Positions 7,768 to 16,250 are shown, counted from the first letter of the stretch. The stretch is DNA of 64,000 bases from JAFECT01 sp963838235 (GCA_963838235.1 CAWIQJ010000002.1:248001-312000), one strand, 5' to 3'. The notes: generated from the sequence alone by a model not told the origin. Translations and numbers: made by a program.

Positions 7768-8415
7768 ATGGAACTGATCATCGGCGACAAGAACAAGTCA
7801 TCCTGGTCGCTCCGGCCCTGGCTGGTGCTGAAGCGGGCCGGCCTGCCGTTCACCGAAACCCTGATCCGGCTGGACACCGAGACGACCGCCGCCGAGATCC
7901 TGAAATATTCGCCCACCGCCAAGGTGCCGGCCCTGCGCACCAACGACGGCCATGCGGTCTGGGATTCGCTCGCCATCGCCGTGCACATCGCCGAGAAGAC
8001 CCCGCAGGCGGGGTTGTGGCCCGCGGACCAGGCGGCGCGCGACTATGCCCGCTCGGTCACCTGCGAGATGCACTCGGGCTTCCCGAGCCTGCGCGGCGAG
8101 TGTCCGATGAACCTGGCGCTGCGCAGTAATCTCGACATCTCGGAAGCCACCGCCAAGGACGTGCGCCGCCTGGTTCAGCTGTTCGCCGAGGGCCGCCGCC
8201 GATTCGCCGCCCTGGGGCCCTATCTGTGCGGGACATGGTCGGTCGCCGACGCCTTCTTCACGCCGATCGCCGGCCGCTTCCGCAGCTACGGGATCGCTCT
8301 GTCGGACTACGGCGACACCGGCGAGGCGGGCGCCTATTGCGCTGCGCTGCTGGCCGAGCCCGACTTTTTGGAATGGGAACGCGCCGGCCTGGCGGAGGTC
8401 GGACAGACGGCCTGA
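7768..8415 (+). CDS. Glutathione S-transferase family protein
   Basis: The 215-residue protein has an N-terminal thioredoxin-like half (MELIIGDKNKSSWSLRPWL), including NKSSWS where the catalytic Ser of zeta/beta-like GSTs sits and SPTAKVPAL with the cis-proline, then an all-helical C-terminal domain. The ATG at 7768 is chosen over longer readings because it begins with the family's first beta strand and has GGTGGAAG just upstream. The electrophilic substrate is unknown. It is a single gene, with no linked partner evident. Confidence 0.9.
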   Translation: MELIIGDKNKSSWSLRPWLVLKRAGLPFTETLIRLDTETTAAEILKYSPTAKVPALRTNDGHAVWDSLAIAVHIAEKTPQAGLWPADQAARDYARSVTCEMHSGFPSLRGECPMNLALRSNLDISEATAKDVRRLVQLFAEGRRRFAALGPYLCGTWSVADAFFTPIAGRFRSYGIALSDYGDTGEAGAYCAALLAEPDFLEWERAGLAEVGQTA

Positions 8416-8464
8416 TCTTCGCGCGCGGATCGTCCGCTCCGAGTGCGCGGACTCAAAAGTTGGC

Positions 8465-8509
8465 GCGCGTTGTAACCGCAAAACCGGGTCCCACTTTTGC
8501 GCAACGCGC
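8465..8509. repeat. Palindromic intergenic repeat (REP-like)
   Basis: GCGCGTTG and CAACGCGC-type arms flank an interior carrying GCAAAACCGGGTCCC and the near-complement GGGAC...AAAAGTGGG, giving a long imperfect hairpin between two convergent genes. Hairpins with this AAAAGTGGGACCCGGTTTT core are, as I recall, common intergenic repeats in Alphaproteobacteria. It may also act as a bidirectional transcription stop. Confidence 0.6.
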
Positions 8510-8510
8510 T

Positions 8511-8891
8511 CTAGTCCCACCGCGCGGCGTTTTTCGGAAAGCCGGGACGCTGGACCCGCACGACGCAGAAGCGTTGACCTGTGGGCGCCGCCATCACCAC
8601 CCATCGCTCGAGGCAATTCACCACGGTGGCGCCGAGCGCCTCCAGGCGCGCCACTTCCGCGGGGATGTCATCGGTCTCGATGTCGAGGTGGACGCGGCTG
8701 TCGTGATCGACGCGCTGGATCTGCACGATGGGCTCATCGGCCTGGTCGCTCAGCATCAGATAGGCGCCGCGGGAGCCGGCATGGTCGCGGTCCACGGGCC
8801 GGCCCAGCGCCTCGCCCCAGAAGCGAGCGGCGTCGTCCACGTCCTCGGTTTTGCAATCGATCAGGACGGCGCAAAGACGGGAATGATGCAT
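8511..8891 (-). CDS. VOC-family (glyoxalase/bleomycin-resistance fold) protein
   Basis: A 126-residue single-module protein with the babab pattern of the vicinal oxygen chelate fold: AVLIDCKTEDVDDAARFWGEALG at the N-terminus, SRVHLDIETDDIPAEVARLEALGA in the middle and FCVVRVQRPGF at the end. The metal ligand positions are only partly recognisable, so activity is uncertain. It converges with the GST gene across the palindromic repeat. Confidence 0.82.
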   Translation of the reverse strand: MHHSRLCAVLIDCKTEDVDDAARFWGEALGRPVDRDHAGSRGAYLMLSDQADEPIVQIQRVDHDSRVHLDIETDDIPAEVARLEALGATVVNCLERWVVMAAPTGQRFCVVRVQRPGFPKNAARWD

Positions 8892-9110
8892 GACATTGTC
8901 CTCGATCGAAGCACGCGAAGGTGCAATCCAGGATAGGCACGCGACCTCTGCAACGCCATCGCCCCGCCGCGCCTGGAGCGAAGCGCCTCATTATCAGCCT
9001 GCGCCGTCTGGTCGCGCCCCTGACTTACCGATACGTTCATCACCACTTGGGCATTATGGATGGGCGAATCACGCCCCCGTGCTCAAGTTGAGCCCAGATC
9101 GGGAGTTTCC

Positions 9111-10130
9111 TTGCACAATCCCCTCGACGCCGGCCGTCTGGTCCGGGCCCTTGCCGCCTACCGCGATCCCAAGCCGGTGCGCAGCGTGGTCGAGATCGTC
9201 ATCACCGCGGTTCCGTTCTTCGCGCTCTGGGCCCTGGCCTGGCTCGCCTTCGACCACGGCTGGTGGTGGGGCCTGATTCTCACCGTCCCGGCGGCCGGGT
9301 TCCTGGTGCGGCTGTTCATGATCCAGCACGACTGCGGCCACGGCGCCCTGTTCAAGAACCGCCTGGCCAACGACTGGATCGGCCGCGCCATCGGGGTGCT
9401 GACGCTCACGCCCTACGATTACTGGCGGCGCACCCACGCCATTCACCATGGCGCTTCGGGCAACCTCGACCGGCGCGGCCTCGGCGCGGTGGAGATGATG
9501 ACGGTGGCCGAGTATCGGCGGCAGACGCCCTGGGGGCGGTTCCTGTATCGGGTCTATCGCAACCCGGCGGTGCTGTTCCTGCTCGGGCCGGCCTATCTGT
9601 TCCTGCTCCAGCACCGGCTGCCCATCGGCATGATGAAACAGGGCTGGAAGCCCTGGCTCAGCGCCATGGCCACCAACGCCGCGATTTTCGGCGCCGCCGC
9701 CCTGACCATGTGGGGGACCGGCATCGGCGCCTTCTTTGCCGTTCACCTGCCCATTCTGTTGATGGCCTCGGGCGCGGGCGTCTGGCTGTTCTTTATTCAA
9801 CACCAGTTCGAGACGACGTCGTTTTCGCGCGACGGCGACTGGAACCTGCAGGAGGCCGCCCTGCACGGCAGTTCGCACTACGACCTGCCGTGGCTGTTGC
9901 GTTGGTTCACCGCCAACATCGGCGTCCACCACGTGCACCACGTGAACAGCCGCATTCCCTACTACCGCCTGCCCGAGGTGCTGAGAGACCATCCGGACCT
10001 CAGGGCAGTGAGCCGGGTGACCCTGTGGCAGAGCCTGCAGTGCATGCGCCTCGCGCTCTGGGACGAGGCGTCGACGCGCCTGATCTCCTTCCGTGAGTTC
10101 AGCCGTCTGCCGTACGTCGCGGTCACCTGA
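9111..10130 (+). CDS. Membrane fatty acid desaturase
   Basis: The protein has the three histidine boxes of the membrane di-iron desaturases: HDCGHG, HAIHH (in RRTHAIHHGASG) and a final HHVHH (in IGVHHVHHVNSR), with pairs of transmembrane helices between. It introduces a double bond into acyl chains at the inner membrane; the pattern resembles the delta-12/omega-3 branch, but regiospecificity cannot be read. A TTG at 9111 with GGGAG five bases upstream gives LHNPLDAGRLVRAL, the likely N-terminus. An in-frame ATG at 9060 would add 17 poorly supported residues. Confidence 0.9.
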   Translation: MHNPLDAGRLVRALAAYRDPKPVRSVVEIVITAVPFFALWALAWLAFDHGWWWGLILTVPAAGFLVRLFMIQHDCGHGALFKNRLANDWIGRAIGVLTLTPYDYWRRTHAIHHGASGNLDRRGLGAVEMMTVAEYRRQTPWGRFLYRVYRNPAVLFLLGPAYLFLLQHRLPIGMMKQGWKPWLSAMATNAAIFGAAALTMWGTGIGAFFAVHLPILLMASGAGVWLFFIQHQFETTSFSRDGDWNLQEAALHGSSHYDLPWLLRWFTANIGVHHVHHVNSRIPYYRLPEVLRDHPDLRAVSRVTLWQSLQCMRLALWDEASTRLISFREFSRLPYVAVT

Positions 10131-10200
10131 CCCGGGTTTGCCGGACCGGGGCGGCGCGGCGCACTGTCGCAGCCGCTAAGGTTGTGCTAAACCGGCGCTC

Positions 10201-10701
10201 ATGACCCACATCCGTCCTGCGCCAATCGGCGCCGTTCTCAGCCTGGTCGCCATGGTCGCGGCCACGCCCGCCCTTGCCGTCATCGACGGCACGATGGTCA
10301 CCTACGTCAACGCCCGGTACGGCTATTCCATCCAGTACCCCTACGGGGTGTTCACGCCCGAGCCGGAGAGCGCCAGCGGCGACGGCCGCGTTTTCCACTC
10401 GCGCTACGCCGGTGTCGAGTTCCGGGTCTGGGCGAACTACGCCGGACAGACCATGACGCCCACCCAGCTCGCCGACGAAATCCAGGCCGACTGCCCGGGT
10501 CATCGCGCCAGCTACCGGGTCGCGCGCGCAACCCTGGTGGCGGTGTCGTGCAACACGGCGACCGGTGTGCTCTACGAGAAGGAGCTCATCAACAAGGGGT
10601 TGGTGACCGCCTTCCGTATGACCTATCCGTCGACAGAAGGCGCCCAGTGGGGACCGGTGGTGACGGCCATCGCGGGTTCGATGCGCGCCGGCAAAGGATG
10701 A
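10201..10701 (+). CDS. Hypothetical periplasmic protein
   Basis: This 166-residue protein has a Sec signal peptide ending around PALAVIDG (about residue 26). The mature part starts with VTYVNARYGYSIQYPYGVF, the beta-rich opening seen in many uncharacterised secreted proteins of the family 'PsbP-like/serine-protease-associated' type, and has two cysteines (ADCPG, VSCNT). Function is unknown. Its stop overlaps the start of the SDR gene by four bases (ATGA), so the pair is translationally coupled. Confidence 0.7.
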   Translation: MTHIRPAPIGAVLSLVAMVAATPALAVIDGTMVTYVNARYGYSIQYPYGVFTPEPESASGDGRVFHSRYAGVEFRVWANYAGQTMTPTQLADEIQADCPGHRASYRVARATLVAVSCNTATGVLYEKELINKGLVTAFRMTYPSTEGAQWGPVVTAIAGSMRAGKG

Positions 10702-11555
10702 CGCCGAAATCGGTCGTCGTCACCGGCGCGTCCACCGGTATCGGCTGGGGCTGCGCCAAGGTGCTCGTGCGCAAAGGCTTCCACGTCTTCGGCAGCGTGC
10801 GCAAGGCCGAGGACGCCCAGCGTCTGTCGAAAGAGTTCGGCGCCGCATTCACGCCCCTCACCTTCGACGTCACCGATCCGGCGCCGGTGAAGGCCGCGGC
10901 CGATCAGGTGCGCCAGGCGCTTAACGGCCGCACGCTCGCAGGACTGGTGAACAACGCCGGCGTCGCGGTGGCGGGGCCGCTGCTCGAGATTCCGCTTGAG
11001 GAATTTCGCCGCCAGATGGAGATCAACGTCCTGGGCGTGGTCGCGGTGACCCAGGCGTTTGCGCCGCTGCTCGGCGCCGACACGAGCCTTAAGGGTGCGC
11101 CCGGGCGCATCGTCAACATTTCGTCGGTCGGCGGCACCAGCGCCAACCCCTTCCTGTCGCCCTACAATGCGTCCAAGTTCGCCCTTGAAGGCCTGTCCGA
11201 GAGCCTGCGCCGCGAGCTCATGCTGTTCGGCATCGACGTGATCGTCATAGGCCCCGGCGCGGTGGCGACGCCGATCTGGTCCAAGGCTTCGGCCGACAAC
11301 GACGTGTCGCCCTACGCCGATACGCCCTACGCCCCGGCGCTTGAGAAAGTGCGGGCCTTCATGCTGGGCCGCGGCGCGCAGGGACTGCCGCCGGAAAAGA
11401 TCGGCCGCGTGGTGCTGAAGGCGCTGACCTTGGCGCAGCCCAAGGTGCGCTACACCGTAACACCCGAACCGCTGCGCAACTGGATGCTCAACAACCTGCC
11501 CAAGCGCACCGTCGATCGCATGATCGGCAAGCGCCTGGGCCTGATCAAGCACTGA
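10698..11555 (+). CDS. Short-chain dehydrogenase/reductase
   Basis: The 285-residue classical SDR has TGASTGIG (residues 9-16) for dinucleotide binding, NNAG, the catalytic serine in NISSVGG and the YNASK catalytic Tyr/Lys pair. The C-terminal third (LRNWMLNNLPKRTVDRMIG) is the extension seen in 17-beta-HSD-like/retinol dehydrogenase-like SDRs. The start at 10698 overlaps the previous stop. The substrate is unknown. A small membrane protein follows after six bases, making a three-gene operon. Confidence 0.93.
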   Translation: MTPKSVVVTGASTGIGWGCAKVLVRKGFHVFGSVRKAEDAQRLSKEFGAAFTPLTFDVTDPAPVKAAADQVRQALNGRTLAGLVNNAGVAVAGPLLEIPLEEFRRQMEINVLGVVAVTQAFAPLLGADTSLKGAPGRIVNISSVGGTSANPFLSPYNASKFALEGLSESLRRELMLFGIDVIVIGPGAVATPIWSKASADNDVSPYADTPYAPALEKVRAFMLGRGAQGLPPEKIGRVVLKALTLAQPKVRYTVTPEPLRNWMLNNLPKRTVDRMIGKRLGLIKH

Positions 11556-11561
11556 GAGGCT

Positions 11562-11966
11562 ATGATGACCCTGCCGACGGCCGTGACCTATTTCGCGCTG
11601 GCGCTCAGCGGATTGAACTGGCTGCTGTTCCTGGCCCTGACCTATCTGCACGACCTGCCGATGATCGAAAAGCTGGTGCACCACGTGACCATGACCCATC
11701 ACGTGAAGGCGGCGCCGGGCGGCGAAAACAAGGCCGCTGTCGCAAGCATCGATCTGGGCGACACGCTCAAGTCTTCCGGCAACCTGGCCGAAGCCTTCAA
11801 GAAAGCCGGCGCCGCGCCCACGGCCGCAGCCCTGTCGCTGGCCTGCCTGCTGGTGGCGCTGGTCGCCTCAGGCGTAGCCAAGCTCCCCGACGCCTCCGCG
11901 AAGCCGGCGCCGGCCGCTTCGACCTTGCCACCCGCTGCATCAACGCCGCCAACTTCGCCAAAATAA
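11562..11966 (+). CDS. Small membrane protein, unknown function
   Basis: The 134-residue product has a hydrophobic helix at residues 8-27 (TYFALALSGLNWLLFLALTY), a histidine-rich link (VHHVTMTHHV), a second hydrophobic segment near 88-105 (ALSLACLLVALVASGVA) and an Ala/Pro/Thr-rich tail. It lies six bases after the SDR gene. I do not recognise a family. Confidence 0.65.
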   Translation: MMTLPTAVTYFALALSGLNWLLFLALTYLHDLPMIEKLVHHVTMTHHVKAAPGGENKAAVASIDLGDTLKSSGNLAEAFKKAGAAPTAAALSLACLLVALVASGVAKLPDASAKPAPAASTLPPAASTPPTSPK

Positions 11967-11971
11967 AAGAT

Positions 11972-12219
11972 TTACCGCAGAGATCGTTGGCAATCCGCAA
12001 AACGGATTCGTTCTCGTCGCGCTTGCTGGGTCCTCGCCGCCGCGCGGCTGAGCGCCGCACGACGGCAAGGATGACGAAGACATTTTATGATTGGCGTCAT
12101 CGAGGACCCAGCAGGCGCGACGTTGAAGCGCGTCGCAGCCTGAGGCTCTGCCCGGTCGCGTCCACCATCTCTGCGATCTCTGCGGTTTCTTCCTCCGCGA
12201 TCTCTGCGGTTTTCTTTTC
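11972..12219. repeat. Nested inverted-repeat intergenic element
   Basis: Two repeat families are nested. The outer one carries ACCGCAGAGATCG-type sequence at 11974 and the opposing CTGCGATCTCTGCGG / CTCTGCGGTTTTC at 12170-12215. The inner one has GTCGCGCTTGCTGGGTCCTCG (12016-12036; 21 bases) facing CGAGGACCCAGCAGGCGCGAC (12101-12121). The inner family recurs at 21899-22033 and the outer at 49151-49315. No coding function is visible. Confidence 0.75.
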
Positions 12220-12954
12220 TCACATCAACGCCAGCGCCTTCAGGCTCGCCGTGCCGTCGCGGCCCACCACCAGGTGATCGTGCACGGTGATGTTCAGTGC
12301 CTTGGCGGCTTCGACGATCTGGCGGGTCATTTCCACGTCGGCGCTCGACGGGGTCGGATCGCCGGAAGGATGGTTGTGCACCAGGATCAGGGCGCTCGAG
12401 CCGAACTCCAGCGCGCGGCGCACGACTTCGCGCGGATAGACCGGCGCGTGGTCGACGGTGCCCTCGCTCAGGGTCTCGTCGGCGATCAACTGGTTCTTGC
12501 GGTCGAGGAACAGCACGTGGAACCGCTCGCGCGGCTCGTGCGCCAGAGTCACCCGCACATAGGCCTGCAGCGCCGACCAGGAGGAGATGACCGGCCGCTT
12601 CTGCAGGGTTTCGAGCCCGATCCGCCGCGCCGCCTCGTGCACCAGCCGCAGGTCGAGCGCCGACTCGGGCGTGAGCGCGAGCCTGCGTCCGGCTGCGTCC
12701 ACGGTCCTGACCTGTAGCAACGCCTCCACCGGCGCCGACAGCGCGGCGTCCAGCGACCCGAAGCGTTCCAGCAGCTTCTTGGCCAGGGGCTTCACGTCCC
12801 GCCGCGGGATGCAGCGGAACAGCACGAGTTCGAGCAGTTCATAGTCGGGCAGGGCCTCAACCCCGCCCTTCAGCGCCCGCTCCCGCAGGCGTTCGCGGTG
12901 GCCGTCATGGTGCGGCCGCGCCTCGAGTTCGAACCTGACGGCCGCGTCGTCCAC
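12220..12954 (-). CDS. radC: RadC family JAB/MPN domain protein
   Basis: The 244-residue protein has an N-terminal helix-hairpin-helix-like half (HRERLRERALKGGVEALPDYELLELVLF) and a C-terminal JAMM metalloprotease-like domain with the signature HNHPSGDPTPSSAD at residues 193-206, including both His, the Ser and the final Asp, and the upstream Glu in LSEGTVDHAP. The family is called DNA repair protein RadC for historical reasons; its real activity is unproven. It is downstream of sfsA-map on the same strand, a common alphaproteobacterial order. Confidence 0.93.
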   Translation of the reverse strand: MDDAAVRFELEARPHHDGHRERLRERALKGGVEALPDYELLELVLFRCIPRRDVKPLAKKLLERFGSLDAALSAPVEALLQVRTVDAAGRRLALTPESALDLRLVHEAARRIGLETLQKRPVISSWSALQAYVRVTLAHEPRERFHVLFLDRKNQLIADETLSEGTVDHAPVYPREVVRRALEFGSSALILVHNHPSGDPTPSSADVEMTRQIVEAAKALNITVHDHLVVGRDGTASLKALALM

Positions 12955-12990
12955 CCCGGCGAGCCCCTCGACAATGTTCCTGGTATGTTC

Positions 12991-13416
12991 CTATACCGGA
13001 ACCGCGCGGTCGCCAAGCCCTAGCGGATCGCTTCGAGAATCAGCTTCTGGGCGGGCTCCAGGCCGCTTGGCCAGGTCCTCGGGGACCCCGTCGCGGCGCA
13101 GGGCGGCGGCGATCGGGTGGTAGGCGACCATCACCTTGCCGTCCTGGGTCTCGCGGATCAGCGCCCGGAGCGGCAGGTCGAGCGCGGCGTGCGGGGCAGC
13201 CTGCATAATCGGCGTGCCGCCGCGCGGGTGGCCGTAGAGCATGACGATGGTCGAGGGCATGGCCATGCCGATGTGCCGCGCGCCAGCGGCGTGGTCGATG
13301 CGCGCCAGCACGGTCATGCCCGCGGCTTCGACCGCCTTGATCAGCCGCTGGATGGTGTCGTCAAAGCCGTAGGCGCTGGCCTGTTCGACAAGGTCGCTGA
13401 CGTCGACGTCGCTCAA
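12991..13416 (-). CDS. DUF302 domain protein with frameshifted C-terminus
   Basis: The N-terminal 115 residues fit DUF302 (GFDDTIQRLIKAVEAAGMTVLARIDHA, then MLYGHPRGGTPIMQAAPHAALDLPLR, then VMVAYHPIA). After PEDLAKR (about 13069) the reading becomes Pro/Arg/Asp-rich and unlike the family. One base later the frame reads LEPAQKLILEAIR and stops at 13020, exactly the expected family C-terminus. A single extra C in GGCCT explains this. The intended protein is thus about 131 residues ending at 13020. The domain's function is unknown; it is sandwiched between map and radC. Confidence 0.85.
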   Translation of the reverse strand: MSDVDVSDLVEQASAYGFDDTIQRLIKAVEAAGMTVLARIDHAAGARHIGMAMPSTIVMLYGHPRGGTPIMQAAPHAALDLPLRALIRETQDGKVMVAYHPIAAALRRDGVPEDLAKRPGARPEADSRSDPLGLGDRAVPV

Positions 13417-13477
13417 GGTTCGGGTCCCCCTGTCGCACCGATCTTCATGGGATTCGGCGGCGCGGCCGATAGGCGAC

Positions 13478-14300
13478 TCAGTCGAACGTCGGCCGGTACA
13501 GGCCCTTCGGCGACTGGGTGAAGATCTCGATGCCGGTCTCGGTCACGCCGACCGAATGTTCGCATTGGGCCGACAGCGACTTGTCGCGCGTCACCGCGGT
13601 CCAGCCGTCGTTCAGCACCTTCACCTGCGATTTGCCGAGGTTCACCATCGGCTCGATGGTGAAGAACATGCCGGGCTTCAGCGTTTCGCCCGCGCCGCGG
13701 CGGCCGAAGTGGAGCACGTTGGGGCTGTCGTGGAACACCCGGCCCAGGCCGTGGCCGCAGAAGTCGTGCACCACCGAGCAACGCTGCGCCTCGACATATT
13801 TCTGGATCGCTTCGCCGATGTCGCCGAAGTGCGCGCCGGGCTTCACTTCCGCGAGGCCCGAGATCGAGCGCGTCGTAGGTCACCTCGATCAGGCGCCGCG
13901 CGCGCGACGAGATCTCGCCGACCGGATACATGCGGCTGGTGTCGCCGTGCCAGCCGTCGACGATGACGGTGACGTCGATGTTGGCGATGTCGCCTTCGCG
14001 CAGCGGCTTCTCGCCGGGGATGCCGTGACAGACGACGTGGTTGGTCGAGATGCAGACCGTCTTGGCGTAGCCGCGATAGAACAGGCACGCGGGCAGGGCG
14101 CCGTTATCGAGAATGAATTCGCGCGCCACCCGGTCGATCTCGTCGGTCACCACCCCGGGGACGACCAGTGGCGTGAGCAGGTCCAGGCACTCCGCCGCCA
14201 GACGGCCGGCGCGGCGCATGCCCTCGAAGTCTTCGGGCGTATGCAGCTTGATCCGCTCGGAACGGACGACGGTGTCTTGGACGGCTTCGAGGGTCATCAT
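13478..14300 (-). pseudogene. map: Methionine aminopeptidase, type I, interrupted by a one-base frameshift
   Basis: Frame one runs from 14300 through ...RRLIEVTYDALDLG; frame two resumes with LAEVKPGAHFGDIG and ends at 13478. Joined after removing one C near 13856 the product is 273 residues, the normal length. All metal ligands are present across the two parts: the two Asp in NIDVTVIVDGWHGDTS, His in CGHGLG, Glu in FFTIEPM and Glu in SAQCEHS, as is the catalytic His in VVCHGIPG. The enzyme removes initiator methionine and is normally essential, so a sequencing or assembly indel is more likely than true loss. Confidence 0.93.
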
Positions 14301-14316
14301 GGCGACGCTTGGCTTC

Positions 14317-15036
14317 TCAGGTTTCCCGGGCCTCCGCCGCGCGCCAGGGGATTCGGCGGTCGAGACGGATGGCCTGCGGGCTCAGATGGCAACCATAGCA
14401 CAGAACTTCCACCCCCCGGGTTGCCGCTTCCCTAAGGGCCGGCCCATAGGCCTTGTCGATGTCGTCGGCGGTGTCGAAGCGGTCGGTGTCCATGCGCTGG
14501 ATCACGAACAGCATGACCGCCCGGTGGCCCTCGGCCGCCATCCGTTCCAGGGCCTTCAGATGCTTGACCCCGCGCTCGGTCCGGCAGTCGGGGAATTCGG
14601 CCAGACCCGGCCGGCGCAACAGGTGACAGTTCTTCACCTCGACCCAGCAGGGCGGCCGGGCCGGGTCGTCCAGCAGAATGTCGATGCGGCTGTCGCCGGC
14701 GTACTTCACCTCGCGCCGCAGGTTGGGATAGCCGGCCAGCTCCGGGATGCGGCCCTCAGCGATCGCTTCGGCGGCTATGCGGTTAGGCAGCAGGGTGTTG
14801 ATCCCCACCAGCCCGCCGTCAGCGTCCAGCAGTTCCAACGTGTACTGCAGCTTGCGTTTGGGGTCCGGAGGCCGGGAGACCCAGGCAGTCAGGCCGGGTT
14901 CCTTCAGGCCCAGCATGGCGCCGGGATTGGGGCAGTGGGCGGTGACGATCCCGCCCTCGTCCAGGTCGACGTCGGCGAAGAACCGCTTGTAGCGCTGGAC
15001 CAGGCGGCCGCGGAGGAGGGGAGTCGGAAATTCCAC
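14317..15036 (-). CDS. sfsA: SfsA family DNA-binding/nuclease-fold protein
   Basis: The 239-residue protein matches SfsA: MEFPTPLLRGRLVQRYKRFFADV at the N-terminus (OB-fold part), HCPNPGAMLGL, then the nuclease-like core with VKYAGDSRIDILLDD and CWVEVKNCHLL (D...E-x-K). The original name is sugar fermentation stimulation protein; a nuclease fold is known, a physiological role is not. It stands 16 bases upstream of map on the same strand and is likely co-transcribed. Confidence 0.93.
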   Translation of the reverse strand: MEFPTPLLRGRLVQRYKRFFADVDLDEGGIVTAHCPNPGAMLGLKEPGLTAWVSRPPDPKRKLQYTLELLDADGGLVGINTLLPNRIAAEAIAEGRIPELAGYPNLRREVKYAGDSRIDILLDDPARPPCWVEVKNCHLLRRPGLAEFPDCRTERGVKHLKALERMAAEGHRAVMLFVIQRMDTDRFDTADDIDKAYGPALREAATRGVEVLCYGCHLSPQAIRLDRRIPWRAAEARET

Positions 15037-15102
15037 GCGCCCGTCCTAGGGTCGACCGGCGCCGGTTGTCGAGCCGCGCGACTCTGAGGGATAGCTAAAA
15101 CC

Positions 15103-15654
15103 ATGGCGTCTGCACCTGCGGATATCCCCCAAGAGGCGGCGGACGTTGCTTCGCCCTGGGCGCGGATCACCTACGACGCGCTCATCGCCGCCGATGTTCG
15201 TCAGGTCACCTATGTGCCCGACGCGGGACACGCGCGGCTGATCGACCTGGTGCGTGCGGCCAAGACCATCAAGGCCACGGTGCTGACCACCGAGGAGGAA
15301 GGCGTCGCGGTCGCCGCCGGCGCCTGGCTCGGCGGCGAACGATCGGCGCTGCTCATGCAATCGAGCGGCGTCGGCAACTGCGTCAACATGTTGTCGCTGA
15401 TCGCCAGTTGCCGGATGCCGTTTTTGACCATCGTCACCATGCGGGGCGAGTGGGCCGAATTCAATCCGTGGCAAGTCCCGATGGGACGCGCGACGCCGGA
15501 GGCGTTTCAGATCATGGGCGTGCGCGTGATGCGCGTGGAGCGGCTGGAAGACCTGGCCGAGACGATGTCCGCGGCTGCGGCCATGGCTTTCGAAAGCGAG
15601 CAGGCGATCGCGGTGCTGCTTTCGCAGCGTCTGTTGGGGCGAAAGACATGGTGA
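15103..15654 (+). CDS. Thiamine-diphosphate enzyme, alpha (PYR-domain) subunit, sulfopyruvate/phosphonopyruvate decarboxylase-like
   Basis: A 183-residue stand-alone pyrimidine-binding domain of the ThDP family. LTTEEEGVAVAAGAWLGGE (about 65-83) carries the glutamate that activates the cofactor, followed by LMQSSGVGNCVNML and MRGEW. It resembles ComD, the alpha subunit of sulfopyruvate decarboxylase, and the N-terminal half of phosphonopyruvate decarboxylase. The beta subunit overlaps it by seven bases. No sulfonate or phosphonate genes are in the window, so the true 2-oxoacid substrate is open. Confidence 0.8.
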   Translation: MASAPADIPQEAADVASPWARITYDALIAADVRQVTYVPDAGHARLIDLVRAAKTIKATVLTTEEEGVAVAAGAWLGGERSALLMQSSGVGNCVNMLSLIASCRMPFLTIVTMRGEWAEFNPWQVPMGRATPEAFQIMGVRVMRVERLEDLAETMSAAAAMAFESEQAIAVLLSQRLLGRKTW

Positions 15655-16250
15655 GGTCGGATCGGGCGAAACCCAGTCTGGATCGGCGCGACGCAGTCAG
15701 GGCCTTGTTGGCGGACCGTGGTGACATGCTGGTGGTCGCCGGCCTGGGCGCGCCGACCTACGATGTCTATGCGGCCGGCGATCATGATGGGAATTTCTAT
15801 CTTTGGGGCGCCATGGGCGGCGCGGCCTTGGTCGGGCTCGGACTCGCGCTCGCTCAACCCGACCGGCCCGTCAGTGTTTTGACCGGGGACGGCGAACAAC
15901 TCATGGGCCTCGGCGGCCTGGCGACGATCGCGGTGAGCGCGCCGGCCAACCTGACGGTCGTGGTGCTGGACAACGGTCGCTTCGGCGAGACGGGCGGCCA
16001 ACTCAGTCATAGCGGCCTCGGCGTCGATCTCGCGGCGGTCGCGCGTGCGGTCGGCTTTCGCCAGGTTCTCGACATCGACACGGAAGCCGGCCTGGAGGCG
16101 GCGCGTAAGGCGATGGGGTCTGTTGCGGACGGCCCGCGTTTCGTCATCGTGCGGATCGCCGGCGACGAGAAGCCGAGAGCCCTGCCGACTCGCGACGGCG
16201 CGTTCCTGAAGTCTCGCCTGCGGACCCATCTCGGGCGCCCGGTACGCTGA
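15648..16250 (+). CDS. Thiamine-diphosphate enzyme, beta (PP-domain) subunit
   Basis: This 200-residue protein is the pyrophosphate-binding partner of the preceding gene. It has the ThDP motif GDGEQLMG at about residue 82 closed by VVVLDN some 27 residues later, with the Mg-binding Asp and Asn. It resembles ComE or the C-terminal half of phosphonopyruvate decarboxylase. The start ATG at 15648 lies inside the end of the alpha gene (seven-base overlap), so the two subunits are translationally coupled. Together they would form an alpha2beta2-type decarboxylase, function by inference. Confidence 0.82.
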   Translation: MVRSDRAKPSLDRRDAVRALLADRGDMLVVAGLGAPTYDVYAAGDHDGNFYLWGAMGGAALVGLGLALAQPDRPVSVLTGDGEQLMGLGGLATIAVSAPANLTVVVLDNGRFGETGGQLSHSGLGVDLAAVARAVGFRQVLDIDTEAGLEAARKAMGSVADGPRFVIVRIAGDEKPRALPTRDGAFLKSRLRTHLGRPVR

